Of a stretch of DNA of 64,000 bases, positions 47,574-56,412 are shown one piece after another. The stretch is from positions 42,121 to 106,120 of the forward strand of contig CALXGQ010000030.1 of NCBI GenBank assembly GCA_944387895.1, written 5' to 3'. The stretch comes from an uncultured Clostridia bacterium. GTDB taxonomy: Bacteria > Bacillota > Clostridia > Oscillospirales > QAKW01. The notes below the pieces were generated by a model that saw only the letters and a list, made by a program, of their open reading frames with translations, ran no database searches and was not told where the DNA came from. Both the position numbers and the translations under genes were made by a program. Every line of letters begins with the position of its first letter. Positions within the stretch are counted from its first letter, which is position 1.

Positions 47574-48827
47574 ATGAAAGAACAGGAGATCCATTCCGCA
47601 TACCGGGATTTCAGAAAGAGCGCCTACCGGAAGAAATATGAAAAGGCGCTGATTTTCGGCGGAAAAGCGCTGACCTACGGCGCGCTGCTGAGCCGGGCGG
47701 AATATGCATATAACACATTTTGTCAGATGGGCGTCACGGCGGGGGAGCGCGTTTGCCTCTGGCTGCCGAACTGCCCGGATCTGCCGGCCAGCTTTTACGG
47801 GCTTTCCCGGCTGGGGGCGGCAGGCGTGCTGATCCATCCGCAGGACAGCGCCCGGGAGGTGCGCAGCCAGATGGCGGCGTCGGGCGCGGCGCGGCTGATC
47901 ACCACGGCCGGGCGCTACGAGGATTTCTGCCGGAGCGGCGATCCGCTGCCGCCGGGGCAGGCGGTGATCTGCCGGCCGGAAAGCGATATGAGAGGTCGTG
48001 CGCGCCGGCGGTATCTGGAGGCGGGGGAGCACCGGGAGCAAAAGGAAGTCAAGGGCTATCTGCTGGATCAGCTTCTGGCGGAAAACCGCTATAACGCCAT
48101 GGACACGCCTTATGGAGAGCAGGATCAGGAAGCGGTGATTCTCTGCGGAACCAGCGCCTTCCGGCAGGTTCGGTTGATTTCCTATCTTGCGGAGGAGCTT
48201 TCGGATACCGTCGCCGAATTTTGGCGGAGAAAGGAACAGGTTCGTTCGGTCTACATTGAAAATTCCTTCGCGACAGAGGGAGGCTTTCTGGCGGCGCACA
48301 GCGCCTTTTCCACCGGCCGGACCGTGATCTGGAGCGTGGGAGAGCCTTATGAGCTGCTGAAAAGGAAAAAACCGGATTTTCTGGTCGCAACAGAGGAATT
48401 TTTCTGGGAATTTCGCCAGCGGACGGAATTTTTTGGAAATAAGTGGAGCAATTTGCAGGGCGGCTATCAGATCGGCAGGGAGCTGACGCCGCTGATGGAA
48501 AAATTCGCCGCCCGGGCGATCGCCGCGGTGGGCGGCCGGGGTCTGTTGGCGGGGGCGCCGGTGCCGCTGAAGGTGCGCCGGGAGCCGTTGTATTTTGTGC
48601 AGGACTTCGGCGTCCGCCTGGCGGATATGGAGGAAGAGCTGTGCCGGATTTCCGGGATCGCGAAATGCCGCTGCACGGCCGATGGAGGCGGCATCCGCCT
48701 CAAGATCCTGCCGGACGGCAAGGAGCAGGTTTCCGCTTTGGGGCGGGGGATCGTTTCCTGCTGTAAGCGGGAGATGAATCCGCTTCATCTGCCCCGAACG
48801 GTGGAGTTTTCTGCGACCCTTTCGTAA
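47574..48827 (+). CDS. Acyl-CoA synthetase-like (ANL) protein lacking the catalytic motif
   Basis: A 417-aa protein. The first about 100 residues match the N-terminus of AMP-forming acyl-CoA synthetases (ALTYGALLSRAEYAYNTFCQMGV, GERVCLWLPNCPDLPASFYGLSRLGAAGVLIHP). Where the ATP-binding motif TSGTTGxPKG should stand, the sequence reads LCGTSAFRQVR (about 190-200), and the later GYGxTE, TGD and catalytic-lysine motifs are not visible. It is shorter than working enzymes (about 500 aa) yet the reading frame is intact, so it looks like a non-catalytic or repurposed relative. It lies between a membrane protein and a MinD-like ATPase. Confidence 0.75.
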   Translation: MKEQEIHSAYRDFRKSAYRKKYEKALIFGGKALTYGALLSRAEYAYNTFCQMGVTAGERVCLWLPNCPDLPASFYGLSRLGAAGVLIHPQDSAREVRSQMAASGAARLITTAGRYEDFCRSGDPLPPGQAVICRPESDMRGRARRRYLEAGEHREQKEVKGYLLDQLLAENRYNAMDTPYGEQDQEAVILCGTSAFRQVRLISYLAEELSDTVAEFWRRKEQVRSVYIENSFATEGGFLAAHSAFSTGRTVIWSVGEPYELLKRKKPDFLVATEEFFWEFRQRTEFFGNKWSNLQGGYQIGRELTPLMEKFAARAIAAVGGRGLLAGAPVPLKVRREPLYFVQDFGVRLADMEEELCRISGIAKCRCTADGGGIRLKILPDGKEQVSALGRGIVSCCKREMNPLHLPRTVEFSATLS

Positions 48828-48834
48828 AAAATAC

Positions 48835-48863
48835 TTTACTATTTTTGAATATTATGCTATAAT
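48835..48863 (+). promoter_or_regulatory. Promoter of minD-mgsA
   Basis: TTTACT (48835-48840), 17 bases, TATAAT (48858-48863), then GAAAGGAAAG before the ATG. Confidence 0.72.
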
Positions 48864-48894
48864 AATCTAAATTCGTTTTTGAAAGGAAAGCCGT

Positions 48895-49641
48895 ATGGGA
48901 ACTGTCATCAGCATCGTTTCCGGCAAGGGCGGCGTGGGCAAGACCACGCTTTGCGCAAATCTTGCTTTTTCGCTGGCTTTGGAGGGGCGTTCCGTTATCG
49001 CCATCGACGGCGATATGGGGCTCCGGAATCTGGATATTCTGCTGGGGCTGGAAAGCAAGGCGCCCTATGATCTTCTGGATATTCTGGACGGGCGGTGCTC
49101 TGTGGGTCAGGGGATCGCGGTCCATGATACGCTGCCGTCGCTGCATTTTATCCCCGGCTCGGAGGACTATACGGCGAAGATCGACCGCCGGGCCTTCCGG
49201 CGGCTGTGCCGCTGGCTGGGAAATCATTACGACTACGTGCTGATCGACGCTCCCGCAGGCGTTGGAGAAGGATTTCGGGATGTGCTTTTCTGCGCCCAGC
49301 GGTGCATTGTGGTGTCCACGCCGGATCTGACCGCCGTGCGGGACGCCGGGCGGACCGCCGCGATCATCGCCGGGCTGCGCCAAATGCGCACCGAGTTGGT
49401 CATCAATAAAGTGCGCAAGCAGATGATCAAAAAAGGATATTTGCAGAATGTGGATCAGGTCATGGATTCCGTTTCTCTGCCGTTGCTGGGGCTGGTGCCC
49501 CACGACGATGAGATCGTCATTTTTTCAAATCGTGGCGGGATCCTGCCGCAGAACCGTTCGGTGGCGGCGCAGGCTTTTAAAAATATAGCCAGAAGGCTGG
49601 AGGGAGAGGATGTTCCTCTGGCGTCGTTTTGGAGGAAGTAG
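48895..49641 (+). CDS. minD: MinD-like ParA-family ATPase
   Basis: A 248-aa deviant-Walker ATPase: GKGGVGKTT at about 10-18 with the signature lysine, IDGDMGLRNLD in switch I and VLIDAPAGVGEG in switch II, all as in MinD. It is shorter than MinD (about 265-270 aa) and stops at PLASFWRK, without the amphipathic helix that tethers MinD to the membrane. No minC or minE adjoins, whereas clostridial minCDE often follow mreBCD. It may be a true MinD with a tiny tail or a MinD-like positioning ATPase with another job. mgsA follows 15 bases later. Confidence 0.82.
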   Translation: MGTVISIVSGKGGVGKTTLCANLAFSLALEGRSVIAIDGDMGLRNLDILLGLESKAPYDLLDILDGRCSVGQGIAVHDTLPSLHFIPGSEDYTAKIDRRAFRRLCRWLGNHYDYVLIDAPAGVGEGFRDVLFCAQRCIVVSTPDLTAVRDAGRTAAIIAGLRQMRTELVINKVRKQMIKKGYLQNVDQVMDSVSLPLLGLVPHDDEIVIFSNRGGILPQNRSVAAQAFKNIARRLEGEDVPLASFWRK

Positions 49642-49656
49642 GAGGAAAAGACGATC

Positions 49657-50055
49657 ATGAAAATTGCGTTGATTGCCCATGAAAAGAAAAAAGAGTTGAT
49701 GGTGCAGTTTTGTATTGCTTACGCCGGCATTCTGGCCAAGCACAATCTATGCGCTACTGCGACGACCGGCAATCTGATATCCGATGCGACCGGCCTGGAT
49801 ATCAGCAAGGTGCTCAGCGGCCCCCACGGCGGGGAGGATCAGATCGCGGCGCGTATTTCCTACGGAGAGATCGACGTACTGCTTTTTTTCCGGGATCCTC
49901 TTACCCCGACGACCCGGGAACGGGAGGAGCTGAATATCCTCCGGCTCTGCGATGTGCATAACGTCCCCGTCGCCACGAATATTGCCACGGCCGAGGTCAT
50001 CATCATGGCCCTGGAACGCGGCGATCTCGACTGGCGGGAGATCAATCGGTCATAA
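49657..50055 (+). CDS. mgsA: Methylglyoxal synthase
   Basis: A 132-aa enzyme turning dihydroxyacetone phosphate into methylglyoxal and phosphate, an overflow route when phosphate is short. Phosphate-binding TTGNLI, SGPHGGEDQI, the catalytic Asp in LLFFRDPL and CDVHNVPVATN are all present. GGAGGAAAAGACGATC links it to minD upstream. A weak hairpin (CCCTGCTC/GAGCGGGG) lies between it and hisS. Confidence 0.95.
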   Translation: MKIALIAHEKKKELMVQFCIAYAGILAKHNLCATATTGNLISDATGLDISKVLSGPHGGEDQIAARISYGEIDVLLFFRDPLTPTTREREELNILRLCDVHNVPVATNIATAEVIIMALERGDLDWREINRS

Positions 50056-50144
50056 AAGAAACCCGGTCCCTGCTCTCTGTCTGAAGGGGAGCGGGGATTT
50101 CCTATGTCAAAACCCAAAAAACAAGTAATTGAGGAGAAGTGAAA

Positions 50145-51413
50145 ATGGCTCAGGTTACCGCCCCGAAGGGCACACAGGATATTTTGCCGAAGGATAGCGG
50201 CCGCTGGCAGCGGGTGGAAGCGATCATCCGGGAGCTTTGCGCCCAATATGGATTCAAGGAGATCCGCACGCCGGTTTTTGAGCATACAGAGGTTTTTGTG
50301 CGCGGCGTGGGGGAAACAACGGACGTTGTCACCAAGGAGATGTATACCTTTGAGGATAAAGGCGGCCGGTCCGTTACGCTGCGGCCGGAAGGAACGGCGG
50401 GGATCGTTCGGGCGTTTGTAGAAAACGGGCTTTTCAACGAAGCCCTGCCCGCAAAGCTCTATTATATGATCCAGTGCTTTCGTTATGAAAAGCCCCAGAA
50501 GGGGCGGCTGCGGGAATTTCATCAGTTCGGCATTGAGCTGTTCGGCGCTGCGGATCCGATCGCGGACGCTACTGTGATCTCCATGCCCTACCGGCTCTTT
50601 AAAAGAGTAGGGCTGGGCGGCATATCCCTGCAGATCAATTCCATTGGGTGCCGGGAATGCCGGGCCCGTTACCGGGAGGCGCTGATCGCCTATTTTGAAA
50701 AGGATCGGGAGCGGCTCTGCCCCACCTGCCAGGAGCGGCTGGAGAAGAATCCCATGCGGATTTTGGACTGTAAAAGCGAAATCTGCCGCCGCGTGGCGGA
50801 GCAGGCGCCGCTGATCACCGATTATCTCTGCCCGGATTGCGACGCTCATTTCAGCGCGGTCAAAAAATATCTGGACGTGATGGGGATCGCCTATCAGGTG
50901 AATCCGCGGATCGTTCGGGGGCTGGATTACTATAACCGGACGGTTTTTGAATTTATCAGCGATCAGATCGGCGCCCAGGGCACGGTCTGCGGCGGAGGCC
51001 GCTACGACGGCATGACCGAGCAGTTCGGCGGCGGGCCGCAGCCCGGGATCGGATTTGCCATGGGCATGGAGCGGTTCATGCTGGTATTGGAGCAGGCCGG
51101 CGTGGAGCTGCCGGCGGAGCGGGACTGCGATCTTTTTCTGATCCCGCTGGGCGAACGGGCGGTGCAGGAGGCGGTGCGGCTGACCGCGCTGCTGACGGAG
51201 AGCGGAAGCCGCGTGCAATATGATCTGATGGCCCGTTCGGTGAAGGCGCAGATGAAATATGCCGACCGGATCGGCGCCGCCTGCACGGCGGTGCTGGGCG
51301 ACAGCGAGCTGGAGGAAGGCGCGGTCGTGGTGAAAAACATGGCGGACGGCAGGCAGGAAAAGGTGGCGCTGGATGCGCTGAGCAGCAAATGGCTGGAGGG
51401 ATTTTGCAAATGA
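50145..51413 (+). CDS. hisS: Histidyl-tRNA synthetase
   Basis: A 422-aa class II synthetase: PKGTQDILP near the N-terminus, motif 2 FRYEKPQKGRLREFHQFGIE, the histidine-A signature RGLDYYNRTVFEF, and motif 3 GIGFAMGMERFML, followed by an anticodon-binding domain. ATG at 50145 lies 8 bases after GAGGAG; the GTG two codons earlier is too close. The stop overlaps the aspS start by 4 bases, a common Firmicute arrangement. Confidence 0.97.
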   Translation: MAQVTAPKGTQDILPKDSGRWQRVEAIIRELCAQYGFKEIRTPVFEHTEVFVRGVGETTDVVTKEMYTFEDKGGRSVTLRPEGTAGIVRAFVENGLFNEALPAKLYYMIQCFRYEKPQKGRLREFHQFGIELFGAADPIADATVISMPYRLFKRVGLGGISLQINSIGCRECRARYREALIAYFEKDRERLCPTCQERLEKNPMRILDCKSEICRRVAEQAPLITDYLCPDCDAHFSAVKKYLDVMGIAYQVNPRIVRGLDYYNRTVFEFISDQIGAQGTVCGGGRYDGMTEQFGGGPQPGIGFAMGMERFMLVLEQAGVELPAERDCDLFLIPLGERAVQEAVRLTALLTESGSRVQYDLMARSVKAQMKYADRIGAACTAVLGDSELEEGAVVVKNMADGRQEKVALDALSSKWLEGFCK

Positions 51414-53173
51414 GAAGAACAGATTATTGCGGCAATATCACGCCTGAGCAGATCGGGCAGGAGGTAACGGTCTGCGGCTGGGTGCAGCGGCAGCGGGATT
51501 TGGGCGGCCTGATTTTCATCGATCTGCGGGACCGTACCGGGCTGGTGCAGCTGCAGTTCGACGAATCGGTTCAAAAGGAAGCCTTTGATACGGCTTTTTC
51601 CGTCCGCGGCGAGTATGTGCTGGAGGCAACGGGAACCGTTGTCCGGCGGGGCGGAGCGGTAAATGAAAATCTCAAAACCGGGATGCTGGAAATTCTGGTG
51701 CGCAGGGTGAAGGTCTGGTCAAAGGCCAAGACGCCGCCCTTTGAGATCGTGGAAAACAGCAACGTCAACGAGGAGCTGCGGCTGAAATACCGCTATCTGG
51801 ATCTGCGGCGCCCGGATCTGCAGGGTAATATCCTGATGCGGCACCGCATCACCAAGATCACCCGGGACTATTTTGATGAAAACGGCTTTATCGAGATCGA
51901 AACGCCGATGCTGATGAAATCGACGCCGGAGGGCGCGCGGGATTATCTGGTGCCCAGCCGGGTGCATCCGGGCAGCTTTTATGCGCTGCCCCAGTCGCCT
52001 CAGATCTATAAGCAGCTCTGCATGGTGGCGGGGTTCGACCGCTATATGCAGATCGCCCGCTGCTTCCGGGACGAGGATCTGCGGGCGGATCGTCAGCCGG
52101 AATTTACCCAGATCGATCTGGAGATGTCCTTCGTGGAGATGGAGGACGTGCTGGCGATCGGCGAAGGCTTTATGGAGCGGCTGTTTCAGGAGGCGCTGGG
52201 CGAAAAGCTGACCCTCCCGCTGCCGCGGCTGACCTATAAAGAGGCGATGGAGCGCTATGGCTCCGATAAGCCGGATACTCGCTTTGGCATGGAGCTTTTC
52301 GATATCAGCGATATCGCGCGGGAGTGCGGCTTTTCCGTTTTCAGCGGCGCAGTTGCAGCCGGGGGAAGCGTGCGCGGCTTCAACGCCAAAGGCGGCGCGG
52401 CGGCGCTGACCCGCAAGGAAATCGATAAACTGACCGAGCACGCCCGGGGCATCGGCGCCAAAGGGCTGGCCTTTATCCGGTGGACGCCGGACGGGGTCAC
52501 CTGTTCCTTTGGCAAGTTCATGAAAGACGAGGAGATGCAGGCGATTCTGAGCCGCGCCGGCGCGGAAGAGGGCGATGTGGTTTTGTTTGTGGCCGATGGG
52601 AAGAACAGCGTTGTGCTCAATACGCTGGGCGCCCTTCGCCTGCTGGCGGCGGATAAGCTTCAGGTAGAAAGAAGCGGATATCAGCTGCTCTGGATCACCG
52701 AGTTCCCCTTCTTCGACTGGGATGAGGAAAGCCGGAGCTGGGTCGCCATGCACCATCCCTTCACCGCGCCGATGGATGAATGCCTGCCGTATCTGGAAAC
52801 CGATAAGGCGCGGGTGCGGGCGAAGGCCTATGATCTGGTGCTCAACGGCGTGGAGCTGGCCAGCGGTTCGATCCGGATCACCGATCCTGCGCTGCAGGGG
52901 CGGGTCTTTGATATGCTGGGGCTTTCGGAAGAGGAGGCCCACCGGAAATTCGGGTTCCTGCTGGACGCCTTCCAGTACGGCGCGCCGCCCCACGGCGGGA
53001 TGGGCCTGGGTCTGGATCGCCTGGTGATGCAGCTTCTGGGACTTCGGAACCTGCGGGATGTTGTTCCCTTCCCGAAGGTGCAGAACGCTTCCGAGCTGAT
53101 GAGCGATTGCCCTTCCGAGGTTTCGGAGGAGCAGCTCCGGGAGCTGGGGATCGCCGTTGTCCGCGAGAATTAA
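51410..53173 (+). CDS. aspS: Aspartyl-tRNA synthetase
   Basis: A 587-aa bacterial-type class II synthetase. An N-terminal OB-fold binds the anticodon (VTVCGWVQRQRDLGGLIFIDLRDR). The core has motif 2 FRDEDLRADRQPEFTQID and motif 3 GLGLDRLVM, with the bacterial GAD insertion at about 290-420. ATG is the one overlapping the hisS TGA. Confidence 0.97.
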   Translation: MRRTDYCGNITPEQIGQEVTVCGWVQRQRDLGGLIFIDLRDRTGLVQLQFDESVQKEAFDTAFSVRGEYVLEATGTVVRRGGAVNENLKTGMLEILVRRVKVWSKAKTPPFEIVENSNVNEELRLKYRYLDLRRPDLQGNILMRHRITKITRDYFDENGFIEIETPMLMKSTPEGARDYLVPSRVHPGSFYALPQSPQIYKQLCMVAGFDRYMQIARCFRDEDLRADRQPEFTQIDLEMSFVEMEDVLAIGEGFMERLFQEALGEKLTLPLPRLTYKEAMERYGSDKPDTRFGMELFDISDIARECGFSVFSGAVAAGGSVRGFNAKGGAAALTRKEIDKLTEHARGIGAKGLAFIRWTPDGVTCSFGKFMKDEEMQAILSRAGAEEGDVVLFVADGKNSVVLNTLGALRLLAADKLQVERSGYQLLWITEFPFFDWDEESRSWVAMHHPFTAPMDECLPYLETDKARVRAKAYDLVLNGVELASGSIRITDPALQGRVFDMLGLSEEEAHRKFGFLLDAFQYGAPPHGGMGLGLDRLVMQLLGLRNLRDVVPFPKVQNASELMSDCPSEVSEEQLRELGIAVVREN

Positions 53174-53249
53174 CAGATTGTTTACAGCGGCTATCAGCCG
53201 GTGTGTGTTAAAATGAAGATGAACAAAGAATGATGAAGGAGAGGCTCTC

Positions 53250-54200
53250 ATGATTGAGGTAAAAAACATCGTGAAAAAATACGGCGATAAATATGCCGTT
53301 AATGATGTTTCTTTCACGATCAATGCCGGAGAAATCGTCGGCTTTCTCGGCCCCAACGGCGCGGGGAAGTCCACAACGATGAACATTCTGACCGGTTATC
53401 TTTCCGCCAACAGCGGCACCGCCATTATCGACGGCACTGATATTCTGGAGAATCCGACGGCTGCAAAGCGCCGAATCGGCTTTCTGCCGGAGCAGCCGCC
53501 GCTTTATATGGATATGACGGTGAAGGAATATCTGAACTTCGTTTATGATCTGAAGAAGTGCAAATTTGCCCGGAAGGAGCATTTGGAGGAGATCTGCGAG
53601 CTGATCAAGATCCAGGACGTCTACGGCCGGATGATCAAAAACCTTTCCAAGGGCTACCGGCAGCGGGTGGGCTTTGCGCAGGCGCTGGTCGGCAATCCGC
53701 CGGTGCTGATTCTGGACGAACCGACGGTGGGCCTGGATCCCCGCCAGATCATTGAGATCCGCAGCCTGATCCGCCGCCTGGGCAAAAAGCATACGATGAT
53801 ATTGTCTACCCATATTTTGCAGGAGGTGCAGTCGGTCTGCGACCGGATCATCGTCATCAATAAAGGCCAGCTGATCGCCGACGGCACCGCCGATTCGCTT
53901 ACTTATAAAACCGCGGGCAACCGCAAGCTGGTGGCCCGGATCGCCGGCGGAAAGGCGGAGGTAAAAAAGGCCATCCGCGCGCTGGACGGCGTGCTCTTTG
54001 CCGACGAGATGGGGCAGAAGGAGCCGGGCACCTGCGATTTCCTGATTGAAAGCCAGCCCAGCGTCGATATCCGCAAGCCCTTCTTCCGGATGCTGGCGGA
54101 GCGCGGATGGGTTCTGATGGGGCTCAAATCCATGGATATGTCGCTGGAGGACGTATTCGTCAACCTGATTGCCAACGAAGGAGGTGTGGAGGAAGAATGA
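53250..54200 (+). CDS. ABC transporter ATPase, GldA-like
   Basis: A 316-aa ABC ATPase with Walker A GPNGAGKSTT, signature LSKGYRQR, Walker B VLILDEPTVGLDP and the H-loop STHI, followed by a C-terminal extension of about 90 residues. It heads a four-gene operon with an ABC-2 permease, a GldG-like protein and a DUF4340 protein. In Bacteroidetes GldA-GldF-GldG serve gliding; in non-gliding Firmicutes such sets are of unknown function, so the name denotes similarity only. GGAGAGGCTCTC precedes the ATG. Confidence 0.9.
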   Translation: MIEVKNIVKKYGDKYAVNDVSFTINAGEIVGFLGPNGAGKSTTMNILTGYLSANSGTAIIDGTDILENPTAAKRRIGFLPEQPPLYMDMTVKEYLNFVYDLKKCKFARKEHLEEICELIKIQDVYGRMIKNLSKGYRQRVGFAQALVGNPPVLILDEPTVGLDPRQIIEIRSLIRRLGKKHTMILSTHILQEVQSVCDRIIVINKGQLIADGTADSLTYKTAGNRKLVARIAGGKAEVKKAIRALDGVLFADEMGQKEPGTCDFLIESQPSVDIRKPFFRMLAERGWVLMGLKSMDMSLEDVFVNLIANEGGVEEE

Positions 54201-54901
54201 CCGCTGTTTGGAAAAGGGAGCTGCGCTCTTATTTGAAATCCCCGGTGGGATATGTCTATCTGTTCCTCTATCTGATCCTGGCAGGCGCCTGCTTCAGCCT
54301 CTTTAACCTTGCCAGCTACAGCTCGGATGTCAGCTATTATTTCTATTTCAGCTGCTATATCATGATCCTGGTGGTTCCGATCCTCACCATGAAGCTGTTC
54401 CCCGAGGAGCGGAAGAACAAAACCGATCAGATCCTGATTACCGCGCCGATCAGCATCACCAAAATGGTGCTGGGCAAATTTTTTGCCGCCTACAGCATGT
54501 TTCTCATCAGCCTGGTTCCCAGCCTGCTGTGCGTGGGGTTCCTGGCCTATAACGGGCACGTGGAGGTTGGCATCCTGATCGGGAACTATATCGCCATCCT
54601 TCTGGTCGGCGCCGCCTATATCGCCATCGCCATGCTGATGGCCTGCATCACCGAGAGCCAGATCATCGCTTTTATGATGGGCTTTTTCACCCTGCTGATC
54701 TTTGCGATCTGTGATGTTTTGAAAAACGTGATCAACGTGAGCGCTGTCGGCAAGATCATCAACGTCCTCTCGGTTTCCACCCGCTTTGAAAAGCTGGCGA
54801 GCGGTCTTTTTGATTTTTCCTCGATCTTTTATTTCATCAGCCTCGCGGTGGTCTTTCTGTTCCTGACCATTCGCATGATCGATAAAAGGAGGTGGAGCTG
54901 A
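54197..54901 (+). CDS. ABC-2 type permease, GldF-like
   Basis: A 234-aa membrane protein with six helices (AVWKRELRSYLKSPVGYVYLFLYL opens the first, a hallmark of GldF/ABC-2 permeases). ATG overlaps the ATPase stop by 4 bases with GGAGGAAGA upstream. The stop shares one base with the next start. Confidence 0.88.
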   Translation: MTAVWKRELRSYLKSPVGYVYLFLYLILAGACFSLFNLASYSSDVSYYFYFSCYIMILVVPILTMKLFPEERKNKTDQILITAPISITKMVLGKFFAAYSMFLISLVPSLLCVGFLAYNGHVEVGILIGNYIAILLVGAAYIAIAMLMACITESQIIAFMMGFFTLLIFAICDVLKNVINVSAVGKIINVLSVSTRFEKLASGLFDFSSIFYFISLAVVFLFLTIRMIDKRRWS

Positions 54902-56412
54902 TGGCTTTCGGCAGAAAAAAGGAACCGTCCTCCGGCGCGCAGCCGGAGAAAACCAGAAAAAGCACCTTCTTCAAAAGCCGGAAATTCAAATACGGCTCCG
55001 TTGCCACCGGCCTGACGGTCGCTTTTGTGGCGGTGGTGGTGATCGTCAATATCATCTTCTCCCTGCTGAGCGACGCCTATTCCTGGAAGCTGGATATGAC
55101 CTCCTATGATCTATACAGCATTTCCGACAGTACCAAGCAGATTGTGAACGCGCTCACCAAGGAGGATGTCATCACCCTGACGGTGATGTATAACGAAGAG
55201 GAATATCCCGAGCAGTTCCGGGAATCCATCAAGCGCTTTGCCAACCTTTCGGAGAATATCACCTGCACCTATGTGGATCCCGACGTAAATCCTCAGGCGC
55301 TGACCTCCTTCGGCTCGGAATACAGCATTACCGAAGGAGCCGTTGTGGTGCAGAACGGCGACCGCCTGCGGGTGATTCCCTTTGAAGATATGTATGAGCA
55401 GGATAGCTCCACCGGATCGGTGACCTTCAAAATCGAGGATTCTCTGGCCTCCGCCGTGCTGTATGTCACCAAGGAGGAGATCCCCATGGTCTATTTTGTG
55501 ACCGGGCACGGGGAAGAGGGCTATGACGCCTTCATGAGCCTGATCGCCAACAACGGTGCCGACGTTACGGAGGTCAAGCTGAGCCAGCTTTCGGAATTCG
55601 ACGATATGGCGCGGGTGATGGTGATCTGCAATCCCACCATCGACTATTCCGAAACGGAGATCCGCATTTTGCAGGAGTTTTTGTCCAACGATTATAATTA
55701 TGAGCGCGATCTCTTCTATTTTTCCGATCCCGAAGCGCCGTCGCTTCCCAATCTGGAGGCGTTTTTGGCGGAATGGGGGATTGGCCTTTCCGACAACATC
55801 GTTATGGAATCGGATAACTACAGCGCGTCGTCGCTGGCAAGCTCCAGCGAAGCCGGGCCGCTTTACCTGATCCCCTCCTACGAGGACGCGGAGGTCAGCG
55901 GCGTTACCATCACGGCGGATTACCTGAGCGTTGTTCCCAATACCCGGGCGGTGGAGCTGCTGTTTGAGGCTTCCGGGATCACCGAAACCACGGCGCTGAT
56001 GACCACTTCCGAGGAATCGTATGCCAAGAGCGGCGATACCCTCAATGCCGGCTATGAGCAGGCGGAGGGGGACGCGGAGGGACCCTTTACGGTGGCGGCG
56101 GTCGCCACCCGCTATAAATACGAAAACAACGTGGCGGTGGAAAGCCATGTCTTTGTTGCCGGGTCGACGGATATGCTCAATGAATATTATATCAGCTACA
56201 ACGGCAACGGCGGCTTCCTCTACTCCGTCTATCAGATGATGGTAGACGAAAATGAATCCGAGATCGTGGGCGCTTCCAAAACCGCCTCGTCTACAGCCAT
56301 GACGCTGGATACCGCCACGGTGCGGTGGGGCTCCATCGTCTTTATCGGGATCATTCCGGGGATCTTCCTGATCATCGGTCTGATCGTTTATATCCGGAGG
56401 AGATACCTATGA
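54901..56412 (+). CDS. GldG-like transporter auxiliary protein
   Basis: A 503-aa protein with an N-terminal helix (about 40-60), a large extracytoplasmic ABC-transporter-auxiliary domain (DMTSYDLYSISDSTKQIVNALTKEDVITLTVMY, then VYFVTGHGEEGYDAFMSLI) and a C-terminal helix (about 478-497). The start DLYSLS-like motif and overall layout match GldG. It probably sits over the permease outside the membrane. Confidence 0.87.
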   Translation: MAFGRKKEPSSGAQPEKTRKSTFFKSRKFKYGSVATGLTVAFVAVVVIVNIIFSLLSDAYSWKLDMTSYDLYSISDSTKQIVNALTKEDVITLTVMYNEEEYPEQFRESIKRFANLSENITCTYVDPDVNPQALTSFGSEYSITEGAVVVQNGDRLRVIPFEDMYEQDSSTGSVTFKIEDSLASAVLYVTKEEIPMVYFVTGHGEEGYDAFMSLIANNGADVTEVKLSQLSEFDDMARVMVICNPTIDYSETEIRILQEFLSNDYNYERDLFYFSDPEAPSLPNLEAFLAEWGIGLSDNIVMESDNYSASSLASSSEAGPLYLIPSYEDAEVSGVTITADYLSVVPNTRAVELLFEASGITETTALMTTSEESYAKSGDTLNAGYEQAEGDAEGPFTVAAVATRYKYENNVAVESHVFVAGSTDMLNEYYISYNGNGGFLYSVYQMMVDENESEIVGASKTASSTAMTLDTATVRWGSIVFIGIIPGIFLIIGLIVYIRRRYL

